Assembly (NCBI RefSeq): GCF_002954775.1
Contig: NZ_PJME01000009.1
Coordinates: 62,001-126,000 of the forward strand
Reading direction: 5' to 3'
DNA length: 64,000 nucleotides
DNA from: Streptomyces geranii
Lineage (GTDB): Bacteria > Actinomycetota > Actinomycetes > Streptomycetales > Streptomycetaceae
Numbering within the stretch: the stretch's first letter is position 1; the number at the start of each line of letters is the position of its first letter. The position numbers and the translations under genes are program-made. Positions 41,201 to 50,655 of this stretch are shown piece after piece. The notes under the pieces were generated by a model that saw only the letters and a program-made list of their open reading frames with translations, was not told the DNA's origin and did no database searches.

Positions 41201-42288
41201 CCGAACTGTCCAAAACAGGCGCCGCGGTGGGCGAACCCTCGCCCTCCGACGCGCCCAGCGCCTTCCTCGAAGTCCGCGACCTCAAGGTGCACTTCCCGAC
41301 CGACGACGGCCTGGTCAAGTCCGTCGACGGACTCAGCTTCCAGCTGGAGAAGGGCAAGACCCTCTCCATCGTGGGCGAGTCCGGCTCCGGCAAGTCCGTC
41401 ACCTCGCTCGCGATCATGGGCCTGCACCGGCTCGGCGCCCGCGGCAAGAACGTACAGATGTCCGGAGAGATCTGGCTGGACGGCAAGGAACTGGTCGGCG
41501 CCGACCCGGACGAGGTCCGCAAGCTGCGGGGCCGCGAGATGGCGATGATCTTCCAGGACCCGCTGTCCGCGATGCACCCGTACTACAGGATCGGCAACCA
41601 GATCGTGGAGGCGTACCGCGTCCACCACGACGTCAGCAAGAAGGTCGCCCGCACCCGGGCCATCGAGATGCTCGACCGGGTCGGCATCCCCGAGCCCGGC
41701 AAGCGCGTCGACAGCTACCCGCACGAGTTCTCCGGCGGTATGCGCCAGCGCGCGATGATCGCGATGGCACTGGTCAACAACCCCGAGCTGCTCATCGCGG
41801 ACGAGCCGACGACCGCCCTCGACGTCACCGTCCAGGCGCAGATCCTCGACCTGATCCGCGATCTGCAGAAGGAGTTCGGCTCGGCGGTCGTCCTCATCAC
41901 GCACGACCTCGGCGTGGTCGCCGAGATCGCTGACGACGTCCTGGTGATGTACGGCGGCCGGTGCGTGGAGCGCGGTCCGGTCGACGAGATCTTCGAGCAG
42001 CCGCAGCACCCGTACACCTGGGGTCTGCTCGGTTCGATGCCGCGCATCGACCGGGAGACCTCGGACCGGCTCATCCCCGTCAAGGGCCAGCCGCCGAGCC
42101 TCATCAACGTCCCCTCGGGCTGCGCCTTCCACCCCCGCTGCCCGTACGCGGACATCCCCAAGGGCGACGTCACCCGTACCGTGCGCCCGGAGCTGCAGCA
42201 GGTCGACGGCGGGCACTTCTCCGCCTGTCACCTCTCGCAGGAGGACCGTACGCGGATCTGGACCGAAGAGATTGCGCCGAAGCTGTGA
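41197..42288 (+). CDS. Peptide ABC transporter ATP-binding protein (DppD/OppD type)
   Basis: A 363-residue ATPase. Walker A is GESGSGKSVTSL, the ABC signature is FSGGMRQRAMIA, Walker B is ELLIADEPTTALD, and the switch His is in ITHDLGVVAE. The C-terminal oligopeptide-transporter domain carries the Cys-rich CAFHPRCPYA...FSACHL motif, which in relatives can bind an iron-sulfur cluster. Coupled by GTGA overlaps to the genes on both sides. Confidence 0.95.
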   Translation: MTELSKTGAAVGEPSPSDAPSAFLEVRDLKVHFPTDDGLVKSVDGLSFQLEKGKTLSIVGESGSGKSVTSLAIMGLHRLGARGKNVQMSGEIWLDGKELVGADPDEVRKLRGREMAMIFQDPLSAMHPYYRIGNQIVEAYRVHHDVSKKVARTRAIEMLDRVGIPEPGKRVDSYPHEFSGGMRQRAMIAMALVNNPELLIADEPTTALDVTVQAQILDLIRDLQKEFGSAVVLITHDLGVVAEIADDVLVMYGGRCVERGPVDEIFEQPQHPYTWGLLGSMPRIDRETSDRLIPVKGQPPSLINVPSGCAFHPRCPYADIPKGDVTRTVRPELQQVDGGHFSACHLSQEDRTRIWTEEIAPKL

Positions 42289-43448
42289 CCGATACCAAGA
42301 AACAGGAGCAGGGGCCGGCCGACGGGGCCGACGAGCGCGAGGTGCTGCTCAAGGTCGAGGGCCTGGTCAAGCACTTCCCCATCAAGAAGGGGATCCTGCA
42401 GCGGCAGGTCGGCGCGGTCAAGGCCGTCGACGGCATCGACTTCGAGGTGCGCAGGGGCGAGACGCTCGGCGTGGTCGGTGAGTCGGGCTGCGGCAAGTCG
42501 ACCATGGGGCGGGTCGTCACCCGGCTCCAGGACCCGACCGGCGGCTCGATCCACTTCGACGGCCAGGACATCACCCGGCTGAACGCCGCCGGGATGCGCC
42601 CGCTGCGCCGCGACATCCAGATGATCTTCCAGGACCCGTACGGCTCCCTGAACCCCCGGCACACCATCGGCTCGATCGTCTCGGCGCCCTTCCGGCTCCA
42701 GGGCGTGGAGCCCGAGGGCGGGGTGAAGAAGGAGGTCCAGCGGCTCCTGGAGCTGGTGGGCCTGAGCCCCGAGCACTTCAACCGCTACCCGCACGAGTTC
42801 TCCGGCGGCCAGCGCCAGCGCATCGGCATCGCCCGCGCGCTCGCCCTCAAGCCCAAGCTGGTCGTGGCCGACGAGCCGGTGTCCGCGCTGGACGTGTCGA
42901 TCCAGGCCCAGGTCGTCAACCTGATGGACGACCTCCAGCAGGAACTCGGCCTGACGTACGTGATCATCGCGCACGACCTCTCCGTCGTACGCCATGTCTC
43001 GGACCGGATCGCGGTGATGTACCTCGGCAAGATCGTCGAACTGGCCGACAAGACCTCCCTGTACGAGTCGCCGATGCACCCGTACACCAAGGCCCTGATG
43101 TCGGCGGTCCCGGTCCCCGACCCCAAGCGCCGGGGCGCGAAGAGCGACCGCATCCTCCTCAAGGGCGACGTCCCGTCCCCGATCTCCCCGCCGAGCGGCT
43201 GCCGCTTCCACACCCGCTGCTGGAAGGCGACGGAGATCTGCAAGACGACCGAGCCCCTCCTCCTGGAACTGAGGCCCGGCCAGCAGGTGGCCTGCCACCA
43301 CCCGGAAAGCGCAGAGGACCAGGCCCCCCAGGACACGGTGCTGTTGAGCGCCGCCAAGGAGGCCGCCGCAGGGGCGCGAGGAACTGCGCGACCAGCCACA
43401 ACGGACCCGCAGCCAAAAGACGACCAAGAGGCCCCCACCGACAAGTAA
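42285..43448 (+). CDS. Peptide ABC transporter ATP-binding protein (DppF/OppF type)
   Basis: A 387-residue ATPase, partner of the DppD-type subunit. Walker A is GESGCGKSTMGR, signature FSGGQRQRIGIA, Walker B KLVVADEPVSALD and switch IAHDLSVVRH, with the C-terminal CRFHTRCWKATEIC and VACHHPE motifs. The last ~30 residues are encoded by a dispersed repeat (43370-43413) that has become part of the coding sequence, so this tail is probably not conserved. The GTG start overlaps the previous stop. Confidence 0.94.
   Translation: MTDTKKQEQGPADGADEREVLLKVEGLVKHFPIKKGILQRQVGAVKAVDGIDFEVRRGETLGVVGESGCGKSTMGRVVTRLQDPTGGSIHFDGQDITRLNAAGMRPLRRDIQMIFQDPYGSLNPRHTIGSIVSAPFRLQGVEPEGGVKKEVQRLLELVGLSPEHFNRYPHEFSGGQRQRIGIARALALKPKLVVADEPVSALDVSIQAQVVNLMDDLQQELGLTYVIIAHDLSVVRHVSDRIAVMYLGKIVELADKTSLYESPMHPYTKALMSAVPVPDPKRRGAKSDRILLKGDVPSPISPPSGCRFHTRCWKATEICKTTEPLLLELRPGQQVACHHPESAEDQAPQDTVLLSAAKEAAAGARGTARPATTDPQPKDDQEAPTDK
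43370..43413 (+). repeat. Dispersed Streptomyces repeat inside the dppF-like 3' end, copy 2
   Basis: AGGGGCGCGAGGAACTGCGC followed by GACCAGCCACAACGG and ACCCGCAGC matches the intergenic repeat family. Here it is translated as part of the transporter ATPase C-terminus (ARGTARPATTDPQ). Confidence 0.75.
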
Positions 43449-43538
43449 CGGCAAAGTCATGCACATGCTCGAACGGGAGAATGCAGAGTCGTCCGTGTAG
43501 GTCCTATCCGACCGTTACACGCTCGAAAGGGACGACTC

Positions 43539-44930
43539 ATGGCACTCTCCCGTTCGGCACGTTTAGGGGCCGTCGCCACCGCGGCGGCCTCTTTCCTCGT
43601 CATCGCCGCCTCCTCCCACCCCACCCCGGGAGCAGACGGCATCGGTGACTCCTACTTCCCCCAACTGGGCAACGGCGGCTACGACGCCCGCCATTACGCC
43701 CTGGACCTCGCGTACGACCCTGACACCGACCGCCTCGACGGCCGTACGACCCTCACCGCCCGCGCCACCCAGAACCTCTCGTCCTTCGACCTCGACCTCC
43801 AGAAGCTGGAGGTCACCCGCGTCGAAGTGAACGGCAGACGCGCCCAGTTCACCCGCGAGGGCGACGAGATCCGCGTAACGCCCCGTGGTTCCCTGTCCAA
43901 GGGGCGGGAGTTCAAGGTCGCCGTCACCTATGGTGGCGTACCCGAACCGCTCGGCGGGCCCATCGTCTTCGGCTCCCAGTACGGCTGGATGAAGACCGCC
44001 GACGGCGTCTTCGTCGCCTGTGAGCCCAACGCCGCCTCCACCTGGTTCCCGTCCAGCGACCACCCTTCCGACAAGGCCGCCTTCGACATCCGGATCAAGG
44101 CGCCGAAGGGGCTCACCGCCGTCTCCAACGGCCGGCTGGTCTCGACGTACGACAAGGGCGGCTCGACGTACACCCATTGGCGCGAGAAGAAGCAGATGGC
44201 GACCTATCTCGCGACCGCGACCATCGGGAAGTTCGACGTGAAGACCGGTGTCACGCCCGGCGGGACGCCGATCTACGTCGCCATCGACCCGGTGCTCGCC
44301 AACAGCAACAACGTCGACGTGTACGCCGTGACCGCCGAGGCCACCGACTACTGGTCGAAGGTCTTCGGGCCGTACCCCTTCGAGGAGACCGGGGCGATCG
44401 TCGACGACATGCCGGCGGCCGGGTTCTCGCTGGAGACGCAGACCAAGCCGGTCTACTCGGCCGTGCGCAACGAGACGACCATCGTGCACGAGCTGGCCCA
44501 CCAGTGGTTCGGCGACTCGGTCTCGGTGGACCACTGGAAGGACATCTGGCTCAACGAGGGCTTCGCGACCTACTCCCAGTGGCTGTGGGCCGAGTACAAG
44601 GGCACCCGCTCGGCGCACGACTCCTTCCTCGCCGGATACAACGCCCGCCCCGACACCAGCGCCTTCTGGCAGACAGTCGTCGGCGACCCGCAGCGCGACA
44701 CCATGTTCGCCTCGGCCGTCTACCAGCGCGGCGCGATGACCCTCCAGGTGCTCCGCGAACGCATCGGCGACACGGCCTTCTTCAAGCTCCTGCCGACCTG
44801 GACCGGACTCCACCGCTACGGCAACGCGAACACGGCCGACTTCGTGCGGCTCGCGGAGCGGATCAGCGGCCGGCAACTGGACGACCTCTTCCAGACCTGG
44901 CTGTTCACGACGGGCAAGCCCGCCCTGTAG
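43539..44930 (+). CDS. Secreted M1-family zinc metallopeptidase
   Basis: A 463-residue aminopeptidase-N-like enzyme. A signal peptide covers about residues 1-32. The N-terminal M1 beta domain includes HYALDLAYDPDTDRLDGRTT. The zinc-binding site HELAHQWFG has His317, Glu318 and His321, with the third ligand Glu340 in LNEGFA. A short C-terminal helical region follows. The GxMEN-like exopeptidase motif is altered to GFSLETQTKP. It cleaves N-terminal residues from peptides outside the cell, which fits with the peptide importer just upstream. Confidence 0.92.
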   Translation: MALSRSARLGAVATAAASFLVIAASSHPTPGADGIGDSYFPQLGNGGYDARHYALDLAYDPDTDRLDGRTTLTARATQNLSSFDLDLQKLEVTRVEVNGRRAQFTREGDEIRVTPRGSLSKGREFKVAVTYGGVPEPLGGPIVFGSQYGWMKTADGVFVACEPNAASTWFPSSDHPSDKAAFDIRIKAPKGLTAVSNGRLVSTYDKGGSTYTHWREKKQMATYLATATIGKFDVKTGVTPGGTPIYVAIDPVLANSNNVDVYAVTAEATDYWSKVFGPYPFEETGAIVDDMPAAGFSLETQTKPVYSAVRNETTIVHELAHQWFGDSVSVDHWKDIWLNEGFATYSQWLWAEYKGTRSAHDSFLAGYNARPDTSAFWQTVVGDPQRDTMFASAVYQRGAMTLQVLRERIGDTAFFKLLPTWTGLHRYGNANTADFVRLAERISGRQLDDLFQTWLFTTGKPAL

Positions 44931-44966
44931 ACCGTCCCGCAGACCGTCTCCGGTGAGAATGAGGGG

Positions 44967-45641
44967 GTGATCCAGCAGCTCTTCAGCCCCTCCGTCCAGC
45001 ACACCCTCGACCTCGTCGGCATCTTCGTCTTCGCGATCTCCGGCGCCCTGCTCGCCGTACGCAAGAACTTCGACGTCTTCGGGATCGCGGTACTCGCCGA
45101 GGTCACCGCGCTGGGCGGCGGGCTGCTGCGGGACGTCGTCATCGGGGCGGTGCCGCCGGCCGCGTTCACCGACCTCGGGTACTTCCTGACCCCGCTGCTC
45201 GCCGCGCTGCTCGTCTTCTTCCTCCACCCGGAGGTGGAGCGCATCCAGACGGGCGTCAACGTGTTCGACGCGGCGGGGCTCGGGCTGTTCTGCGTCACGG
45301 GCACGGTGAAGGCGTACGACTACGGCCTGGGCCTCACCGCCTCCGCCGCCCTCGGCCTCGCGACGGCCGTGGGCGGCGGGGTGCTGCGGGACGTGCTCGC
45401 CAACGAGGTTCCCTCGCTGCTGCGTTGGGACCGCGACCTGTACGCGGTTCCGGCGATCGTCGGCTCCGCGCTGGTCGTCCTGTGCATCCGCCACGACGCG
45501 CTGAACCCCTTCACCAGCGGGCTGGCGGTCGTCACGGCCTTCGTACTGCGGCTGCTCGCGATGCGGTACCACTGGCGAGCGCCGCGCGCGTGGCACCGCC
45601 GGTCGACGGCTCGTGACGACGAGTCCGGCCTGCGGACGTAG
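44967..45641 (+). CDS. TRIC/UPF0126-family trimeric intracellular cation channel-like protein
   Basis: A 224-residue membrane protein with two inverted repeats of three helices plus a seventh helix. Each repeat carries a Gly-rich kinked helix: GGGLLRDVVIG and GGGVLRDVLANEVPS. Bacterial TRIC proteins conduct K+ as trimers. It starts at GTG. The last ~35 codons overlap, tail to tail, the end of the esterase gene on the other strand. Confidence 0.9.
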   Translation: MIQQLFSPSVQHTLDLVGIFVFAISGALLAVRKNFDVFGIAVLAEVTALGGGLLRDVVIGAVPPAAFTDLGYFLTPLLAALLVFFLHPEVERIQTGVNVFDAAGLGLFCVTGTVKAYDYGLGLTASAALGLATAVGGGVLRDVLANEVPSLLRWDRDLYAVPAIVGSALVVLCIRHDALNPFTSGLAVVTAFVLRLLAMRYHWRAPRAWHRRSTARDDESGLRT

Positions 45642-46782
45642 TACCGGCCGTCTTGTGGCCGCCCGCGTCGAACTGCTGGGTGAGCCAGCGGAAGACGGTG
45701 GTGATCTGGGGCCGCCACAGCGCCATGTTGTGCCCGCCGTCGCTGCGCGGCAGATATACGACGTCCACCGTGGTCGGCGCCTTCGCCACCTTCTGCAGGG
45801 CCATGCCGGCCTCGTAGCCGTCGCCGGACTCACCGGAGGCGTAGAGCGCGACGGCGGGCGCCACGCGGTCGTGCTTGAGGAGCAGATACGGGTTGTTCGC
45901 GGCCCGGAGCTGCGGCGTCTGCGCGGCCAGCGACAAGGGCTCGCCGATCGGGTCGTTGTAACCGGACATGGAGACGGCCGCCCGATAGCGGTCGGGGTGC
46001 GCCACCGCGAGCTTCGTCGCGCAGTGGGCGCCGGCCGAGTACCCGGCCACGGCCCAGCCGCCGGGCCCGCCCTCGGCGCGGAAGTTGTCGGTGACCATTT
46101 TCGGTACGTCGACACTGAGCCAGGTGTCCGCGTTGACCCGGCCCGGGATGTTGGCGCAGCCGGTGTCCGCGTCGGCGATCAGGGTGGTGCGCGGCGACAC
46201 CAGGATGAACGGCGTGATCTGGCCGCTCTTCATCAGCGGGAGCAGCTGTTGGGGCGCGTGCAGCGAGCCGAACCAGGACTTCGCCGAGCCCGGATAGCCC
46301 GGCAGCAGCTCCACGACCGGGAAGCGGCGGTGCCGGTAGGCGGCCTCGTGGTACTGCGGGGGCAGCCAGACGTAGACCTCGGCGTCCACCCCCGAGACCT
46401 GGCCCCTGAGGTCGGTGACCCGGACGCCGCCGGCCGCGTGCATGCCGGGGCCGTTGGCCTCGCGGAAAGCCTGCCTGACCTTCGGCAGCGAGCGCAGGGA
46501 GATACCGCCGGTGCCGTCGGCGCCGAGGTTCGCGGCGGCCTGGACGTGGTCGCCGGTGCCGAGGAGGTCGCCCCAGTTGTCGTACAGGTTGTTGGAGTTG
46601 TTCACCAGCAGGAAGACCAGGGTGACCGCCGTGGCCTGGGCGAACAGCACCATCAGCAGCCGGGCGGCACCGCGCACGAGCGCGGGCCCGCGCACCCGGG
46701 ACCAGAGGGCGAGGGGCAGCAGTACGGCGACGGCGGCGAGGGCGATCGTCGTGACGAGGAACGGCGTACCGGTGAGGCTCAT
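45532..46782 (-). CDS. Membrane-anchored esterase (alpha/beta hydrolase, esterase-D/mycolyltransferase-like)
   Basis: A 416-residue protein. The first ~65 residues hold two hydrophobic helices anchoring it in the membrane. An extracytoplasmic alpha/beta hydrolase domain follows, with PVVELLPGYPGSAKSWFG in the oxyanion region and the nucleophile elbow AGYSAGAHC. The catalytic His is probably in GGHNMALW. Relatives include antigen-85/esterase-D enzymes acting on acyl esters. The Arg/Ala-rich tail of about 40 residues is encoded by DNA overlapping the TRIC gene and is likely poorly conserved. Confidence 0.87.
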   Translation of the reverse strand: MSLTGTPFLVTTIALAAVAVLLPLALWSRVRGPALVRGAARLLMVLFAQATAVTLVFLLVNNSNNLYDNWGDLLGTGDHVQAAANLGADGTGGISLRSLPKVRQAFREANGPGMHAAGGVRVTDLRGQVSGVDAEVYVWLPPQYHEAAYRHRRFPVVELLPGYPGSAKSWFGSLHAPQQLLPLMKSGQITPFILVSPRTTLIADADTGCANIPGRVNADTWLSVDVPKMVTDNFRAEGGPGGWAVAGYSAGAHCATKLAVAHPDRYRAAVSMSGYNDPIGEPLSLAAQTPQLRAANNPYLLLKHDRVAPAVALYASGESGDGYEAGMALQKVAKAPTTVDVVYLPRSDGGHNMALWRPQITTVFRWLTQQFDAGGHKTAGTTSAGRTRRHEPSTGGATRAALASGTASRAAAVRRP

Positions 46783-46954
46783 GTCAAGGAGGAGGCCGAA
46801 CGGGCGGGCCGGGTCACGGCGCCGGGCGAACCCTTACCCAAGACATTCGGGACACTTACCAAGGGGGTGCCGTGGCGGGCCGACGGTGCGGGGGAGGGGC
46901 GGCGGGTGACTGAAAAAGCTACCGCTTAGTATTTATCTGCTGTACCGTTCACGC

Positions 46955-47818
46955 ATGCCAGAAGCAGCTTCCGCCCAGGCCGAGCGGGCCACCATCGGCG
47001 ACAGTGAGTTCGACCGCGACACCGCCGTCACCCGGCGCGAGACCGGCGTCTACGACATCGACCTCTCGCCTGGCTGGACCATCCTGAAGAACGCCGTCAA
47101 CGGCGGCTATCTGCTGGCCGTGCTGGGCCGCGCCCTCGCGGACGCCCTGCCGCACGGCGACCCGTTCAGCATCTCGGCGCACTATCTGACCGCGTCCAGC
47201 CCCGGCCCGGCCGTCGTCCGCACGGAGGTGATCCGTACCGGCCGCACCCTCTCGACCGGCCAGGCCTCGCTCTTCCAGCACGACGAGGACGGCCAGGAGG
47301 TCGAGCGGATCCGTGTCCTGGCCTCCTACGGCGACCTGGACGCCCTGCCCGACGACGTCCGGACGACCGCGCAGCCGCCCGTGCTGCCGCCGATGGACCA
47401 GTGCTTCGGCCCGCAGGACGCCCCGGAACGCACCCCCGGCCGCTCCGCCATCGCCGACCGCCTCTTCCTCAAGCTCGACCCGTCCACCCTCGGCTGGGCC
47501 CTCGGCGCACCCTCCGGCAAGGGCGAGATGCGCTCCTGGTTCGGCCTGGCGGACGGCCGCGACGCCGACCCGTTCTCCCTGCTCCTGGCGGTGGACGCAC
47601 TGCCCCCGACCGCCTTCGAGATCGGCCTCTCCGGCTGGGTCCCGACGGTCGAACTGACCGTGCACGTCCGCTCCCGCCCGGCCCCGGGCCCCCTGCGCGT
47701 CTCGATAACGACCCGCAACCTGGCGGGCGGCTTCCTGGAGGAGGACGCCGAGGTCTGGGACAGCACCGACCGACTCGTCGCACAGTCACGGCAGTTGGCG
47801 AGCGTACGGCTCAACTGA
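46955..47818 (+). CDS. Acyl-CoA thioesterase (double-hotdog, TesB-like)
   Basis: A 287-residue thioesterase-family protein with two hotdog domains. GWTILKNAVNGGYLLAVLGRAL and HYLTASSPGPAVVRTEVIR lie in the first, DPFSLLLAVDALPPTAFEIG and TVELTVHVRSRPAPGPLRV in the second. It would hydrolyse acyl-CoA to free acid. It is divergent from the esterase gene; the 170-base gap between them has an unusually AT-rich stretch (TTAGTATTTATC) just before the start, probably its promoter. Confidence 0.85.
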   Translation: MPEAASAQAERATIGDSEFDRDTAVTRRETGVYDIDLSPGWTILKNAVNGGYLLAVLGRALADALPHGDPFSISAHYLTASSPGPAVVRTEVIRTGRTLSTGQASLFQHDEDGQEVERIRVLASYGDLDALPDDVRTTAQPPVLPPMDQCFGPQDAPERTPGRSAIADRLFLKLDPSTLGWALGAPSGKGEMRSWFGLADGRDADPFSLLLAVDALPPTAFEIGLSGWVPTVELTVHVRSRPAPGPLRVSITTRNLAGGFLEEDAEVWDSTDRLVAQSRQLASVRLN

Positions 47819-48123
47819 GGTGGCGAAGCCTGACGGAGACGGGCACGGCTTGTCGGCTGCCGGGCTCGACTCAGTTCGGGTCCCGCCCGTTCACCGTCAC
47901 CGTCGCGCCCCCGCGACCGCGTAGGCAGCCGTACCCGTCACCGTGAGGAGCAGGGCCGTCCAGGTGCCCGTCGCCGTGTCCGGCGGCAGCAGCATCCAGG
48001 CCACCAGCCGCGTCGGCGTGCTCGTCGGGGGCGGCGCGAAGAGCGCGAGCGACAGCCAGGCGAAGGGCAGGGTCCAGGCGTACTGGGCGCCCGCGAGGGT
48101 CGCGCCCAGGGCCGCCAGGCCCA

Positions 48124-48612
<489 letters not shown>

Positions 48613-48830
48613 ACGGACAAGCCCTCTCTCACGCTTCTGTCACGGCCCTGTACCAGCGGGTAATCCGCCCTCTGCGACGAAAGGCAAGGTCAGAGCGGTT
48701 TCTATAGGGCCGCTTTGCCTGACGCACAGGCGGGATACAGGGCGGGCCCAAGGAAGCGCTAGGTGCCGTTGATTCGATGCCCGCCTAGAAACTCCCTCAT
48801 CTTCCTGCGCCTTTCCTGGAGTTGTTTCTC

Positions 48831-49226
48831 ATGAAGCGTGTGCGTCTCGTCCCCGCCGTGGCCCTGCTGGCGCTCTCCCCGCTGCTCCTCACCGCCTGCG
48901 GTTCGGGTGACTCGTCGACCTCGACCAGCGGCAACTCCGGTACCTCCGGCCAGAGTTGCCAGGCCCCCTCGGGTGCCCCGTCCGGTGCTCCCTCGGGTGC
49001 GCCCAGCGGTGCCCCCTCCGGTGCCCCGACCGACGGAGCGTCAGGAGCCCCATCGGGTGCGCCGACCGGCGCCGCTCCGTCCGGCGCCCCCTCGGGCATG
49101 CCGTCGGGCGGCCCCGGCGGTGGCGGCGGCCAGGGCGGCGGCGGTGGCTGCGGCGGCGGCCCCGGCGGCGGTGGCCAGGGCGGCCAGGGACAGGGGCAGG
49201 GTCAGCAGGCCCAGCAGCAGGGCTGA
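48831..49226 (+). CDS. Small lipoprotein with Ala-Pro-Ser-Gly repeats and a Gly/Gln-rich tail
   Basis: A 131-residue exported protein. The signal peptide ends in the lipobox LLLTAC (Cys about residue 23). The mature part is a Ser/Thr/Gly spacer, then tandem APSG units, then Gly-rich and GQGQGQ sequence, with two more cysteines. It should be an extended, disordered surface protein; no function can be assigned. CTGGAG lies nine bases before the ATG and a strong terminator follows, so it is its own transcription unit. The 218 bases upstream hold no other gene. Confidence 0.75.
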   Translation: MKRVRLVPAVALLALSPLLLTACGSGDSSTSTSGNSGTSGQSCQAPSGAPSGAPSGAPSGAPSGAPTDGASGAPSGAPTGAAPSGAPSGMPSGGPGGGGGQGGGGGCGGGPGGGGQGGQGQGQGQQAQQQG

Positions 49227-49272
49227 CACACCGTAGGGACAATCGCGGGTACGGCATGGGCGGCACGCTCCG

Positions 49273-49299
49273 AAAGACGGGGCGTGCCGCCCCGTCTTT
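49273..49299 (+). terminator. Strong intrinsic terminator after the lipoprotein gene
   Basis: A perfect 12-bp stem, AAAGACGGGGCG and CGCCCCGTCTTT, with a TGC loop, followed by a short T-rich run (GCTTTT). It may also serve the converging TetR gene. Confidence 0.9.
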
Positions 49300-49305
49300 G
49301 CTTTT

Positions 49306-49350
49306 AGGGGCGCGGGGAACTGCGCGACCAGCCCCCACCGGCCCGCAGCC
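49306..49350 (+). repeat. Dispersed Streptomyces intergenic repeat, copy 3
   Basis: AGGGGCGCGGGGAACTGCGC followed by GACCAGCCCCCACCGG and CCCGCAGCC. Nearly the same as the copy at 58441. Confidence 0.8.
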
Positions 49351-49364
49351 TCACTAATACGAGT

Positions 49365-49991
49365 TCATCCCAACCAGTGCCGACGCCCGATGGCAATCAA
49401 CCGCATCCGCCGCACAGCCACCCGGGCCACCTGATCCCGCTCCACCCGCGACGCGTCCAACGTCTCCAGGAACTGCGACGCGGTCATCAGCATCTGGTCG
49501 ACATACAGCCCCGCCAGCATCAGCAGATCCTCCTCCGACCACCCCTCGGCCTCCGGCTGCAAGGCCAGCGCGTCGCGCACCTCCTCGGCGAACCGGGCCA
49601 GTTGGTCCCGGATGGCCTCCCGGACCGGCTGCACCCCGCCGTGCCGTTCGCGGGCGATGAAGCGGACGTGCGCGGGCTGCGTACGGACATGACCGGCGAT
49701 CAGGTCGACCGCGCGGACTATCCGGTCCTCGCTGTCGCCCGCCCCGGAGACCGTCGTACCGATCATCGGGTGCAGGCTGCCGAGCGCCTCCTCGACCAGC
49801 GCGACGCCCAGATCGGCCGTGGAGTGGAAGTGGCGGTAGAAGGCGGTCGGGGCGACGCCGACCGCGCGGGTTACCTCCCGCAGGCCGAGGCTGCTCAGGC
49901 TCTGGTCCTCCAACAGGGCGAGCGCCGCGTCCAGGAGGGCCTGGCGGGTCTTCTGCTTCTGGGCCTGTCGGATGCCGAGAGTGTGACTCAT
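49365..49991 (-). CDS. TetR-family transcriptional repressor
   Basis: A 208-residue regulator. Residues ~15-62 form the TetR helix-turn-helix (TRQALLDAALALLEDQSLSS, REVTRAVGVAPTAFYRHF). The rest is an all-helical ligand/dimer domain resembling FabR-type regulators of lipid genes. It is divergent from a pair of small membrane-protein genes, with a 9-base inverted repeat in between, which is its probable operator. Ligand unknown. Confidence 0.92.
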   Translation of the reverse strand: MSHTLGIRQAQKQKTRQALLDAALALLEDQSLSSLGLREVTRAVGVAPTAFYRHFHSTADLGVALVEEALGSLHPMIGTTVSGAGDSEDRIVRAVDLIAGHVRTQPAHVRFIARERHGGVQPVREAIRDQLARFAEEVRDALALQPEAEGWSEEDLLMLAGLYVDQMLMTASQFLETLDASRVERDQVARVAVRRMRLIAIGRRHWLG

Positions 49992-50053
49992 GCCATGCAG
50001 TTAACAACTGTTCTCTGTAATTGAAAAGCCGGGCCGCGCGCTAGACTATGGAG

Positions 50054-50087
50054 TCAGTGAACAAGTGTAACCACAAGCGTTCACTGA
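50054..50087. promoter_or_regulatory. Inverted-repeat operator between the TetR gene and the small membrane genes
   Basis: TCAGTGAAC (50054-50062) and GTTCACTGA (50079-50087) form a perfect 9-base inverted repeat with a 16-base spacer. It lies just downstream of a TTGAAA (50021) and GACTAT (50044) promoter-like pair directed at the small membrane genes. Binding there by the adjacent TetR protein would block transcription. Confidence 0.65.
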
Positions 50088-50112
50088 ACTGTAACGAAAG
50101 GGAACTCCTCCC

Positions 50113-50265
50113 ATGTTCTTCCTCGTGGCCGTCCTTCTGCTGCTGGGCATGATGCTGGGCACCGTCGCCCACGTCCCGTTCTCGTTCACCGTCCTGGCCG
50201 CCGCCGGCATCGCCGCCTGGCTCGGCATCTTCGCGCTCCGTGAGCGCCTCGCCCGTCGGAGCTGA
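50113..50265 (+). CDS. 50-residue two-helix membrane protein
   Basis: A short frame encodes a protein with two hydrophobic helices (MFFLVAVLLLLGMMLGTV and FTVLAAAGIAAWLGIFAL) and a basic C-terminus (RERLARRS). AAAGGGAACTCCTCCC precedes the ATG. It lies between the operator of the divergent TetR gene and a DUF4190 gene five bases downstream. Function unknown; probably repressed by the TetR protein and made together with the next gene. Confidence 0.65.
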   Translation: MFFLVAVLLLLGMMLGTVAHVPFSFTVLAAAGIAAWLGIFALRERLARRS

Positions 50266-50270
50266 TCACC

Positions 50271-50564
50271 ATGCAACTGACCGCGTCGGCCACCGGCCGC
50301 GACACCCGCAGCACCCGCACCGAGCGCACCGGCCCCCGCGACGCCGACGGCATGGCCGTCGCGTCCTTCGTCCTCGGGCTGCTCGGCCTGCTGGTCCTCA
50401 ACGTCTTCCTCGGCCCCATCGCCATCGTGCTGGCCGTCGTCGCCCTCTGGCGTGGCACCAAGCGACCGGGCAGGGCCTTCCTCGGCCTCGGACTCGGCAT
50501 CGCCGACCTGGTGGTGCTGGTCACGCTGATGCAGCTGGACAACACCGTCTCCTGGAGCTTCTGA
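50271..50564 (+). CDS. DUF4190-type small membrane protein
   Basis: A 97-residue protein. After a polar N-terminus, DADGMAVASFVLGLLGLLVL starts the first helix, then IAIVLAVVALWRGTKRPGR and a second helix LGLGLGIADLVVLVTLM. This is the layout of DUF4190 proteins common in actinomycetes. No role known. Second gene of the pair probably controlled by the divergent TetR regulator. Confidence 0.75.
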   Translation: MQLTASATGRDTRSTRTERTGPRDADGMAVASFVLGLLGLLVLNVFLGPIAIVLAVVALWRGTKRPGRAFLGLGLGIADLVVLVTLMQLDNTVSWSF

Positions 50565-50655
50565 CCGCTCCGGGCCGCCGACCGCCGTCCCTGCACCCGT
50601 CCAACCCCCACGCGCCCCCGGTCCCGTAACCGGAGCGCCGTAGAATCACGGCACC

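Noticed and set aside
43563..46115. An 850-codon minus-strand frame spanning the M1 peptidase and TRIC genes
   Set aside because: Spans two unrelated plus-strand genes with strong motifs, so it is a shadow frame.
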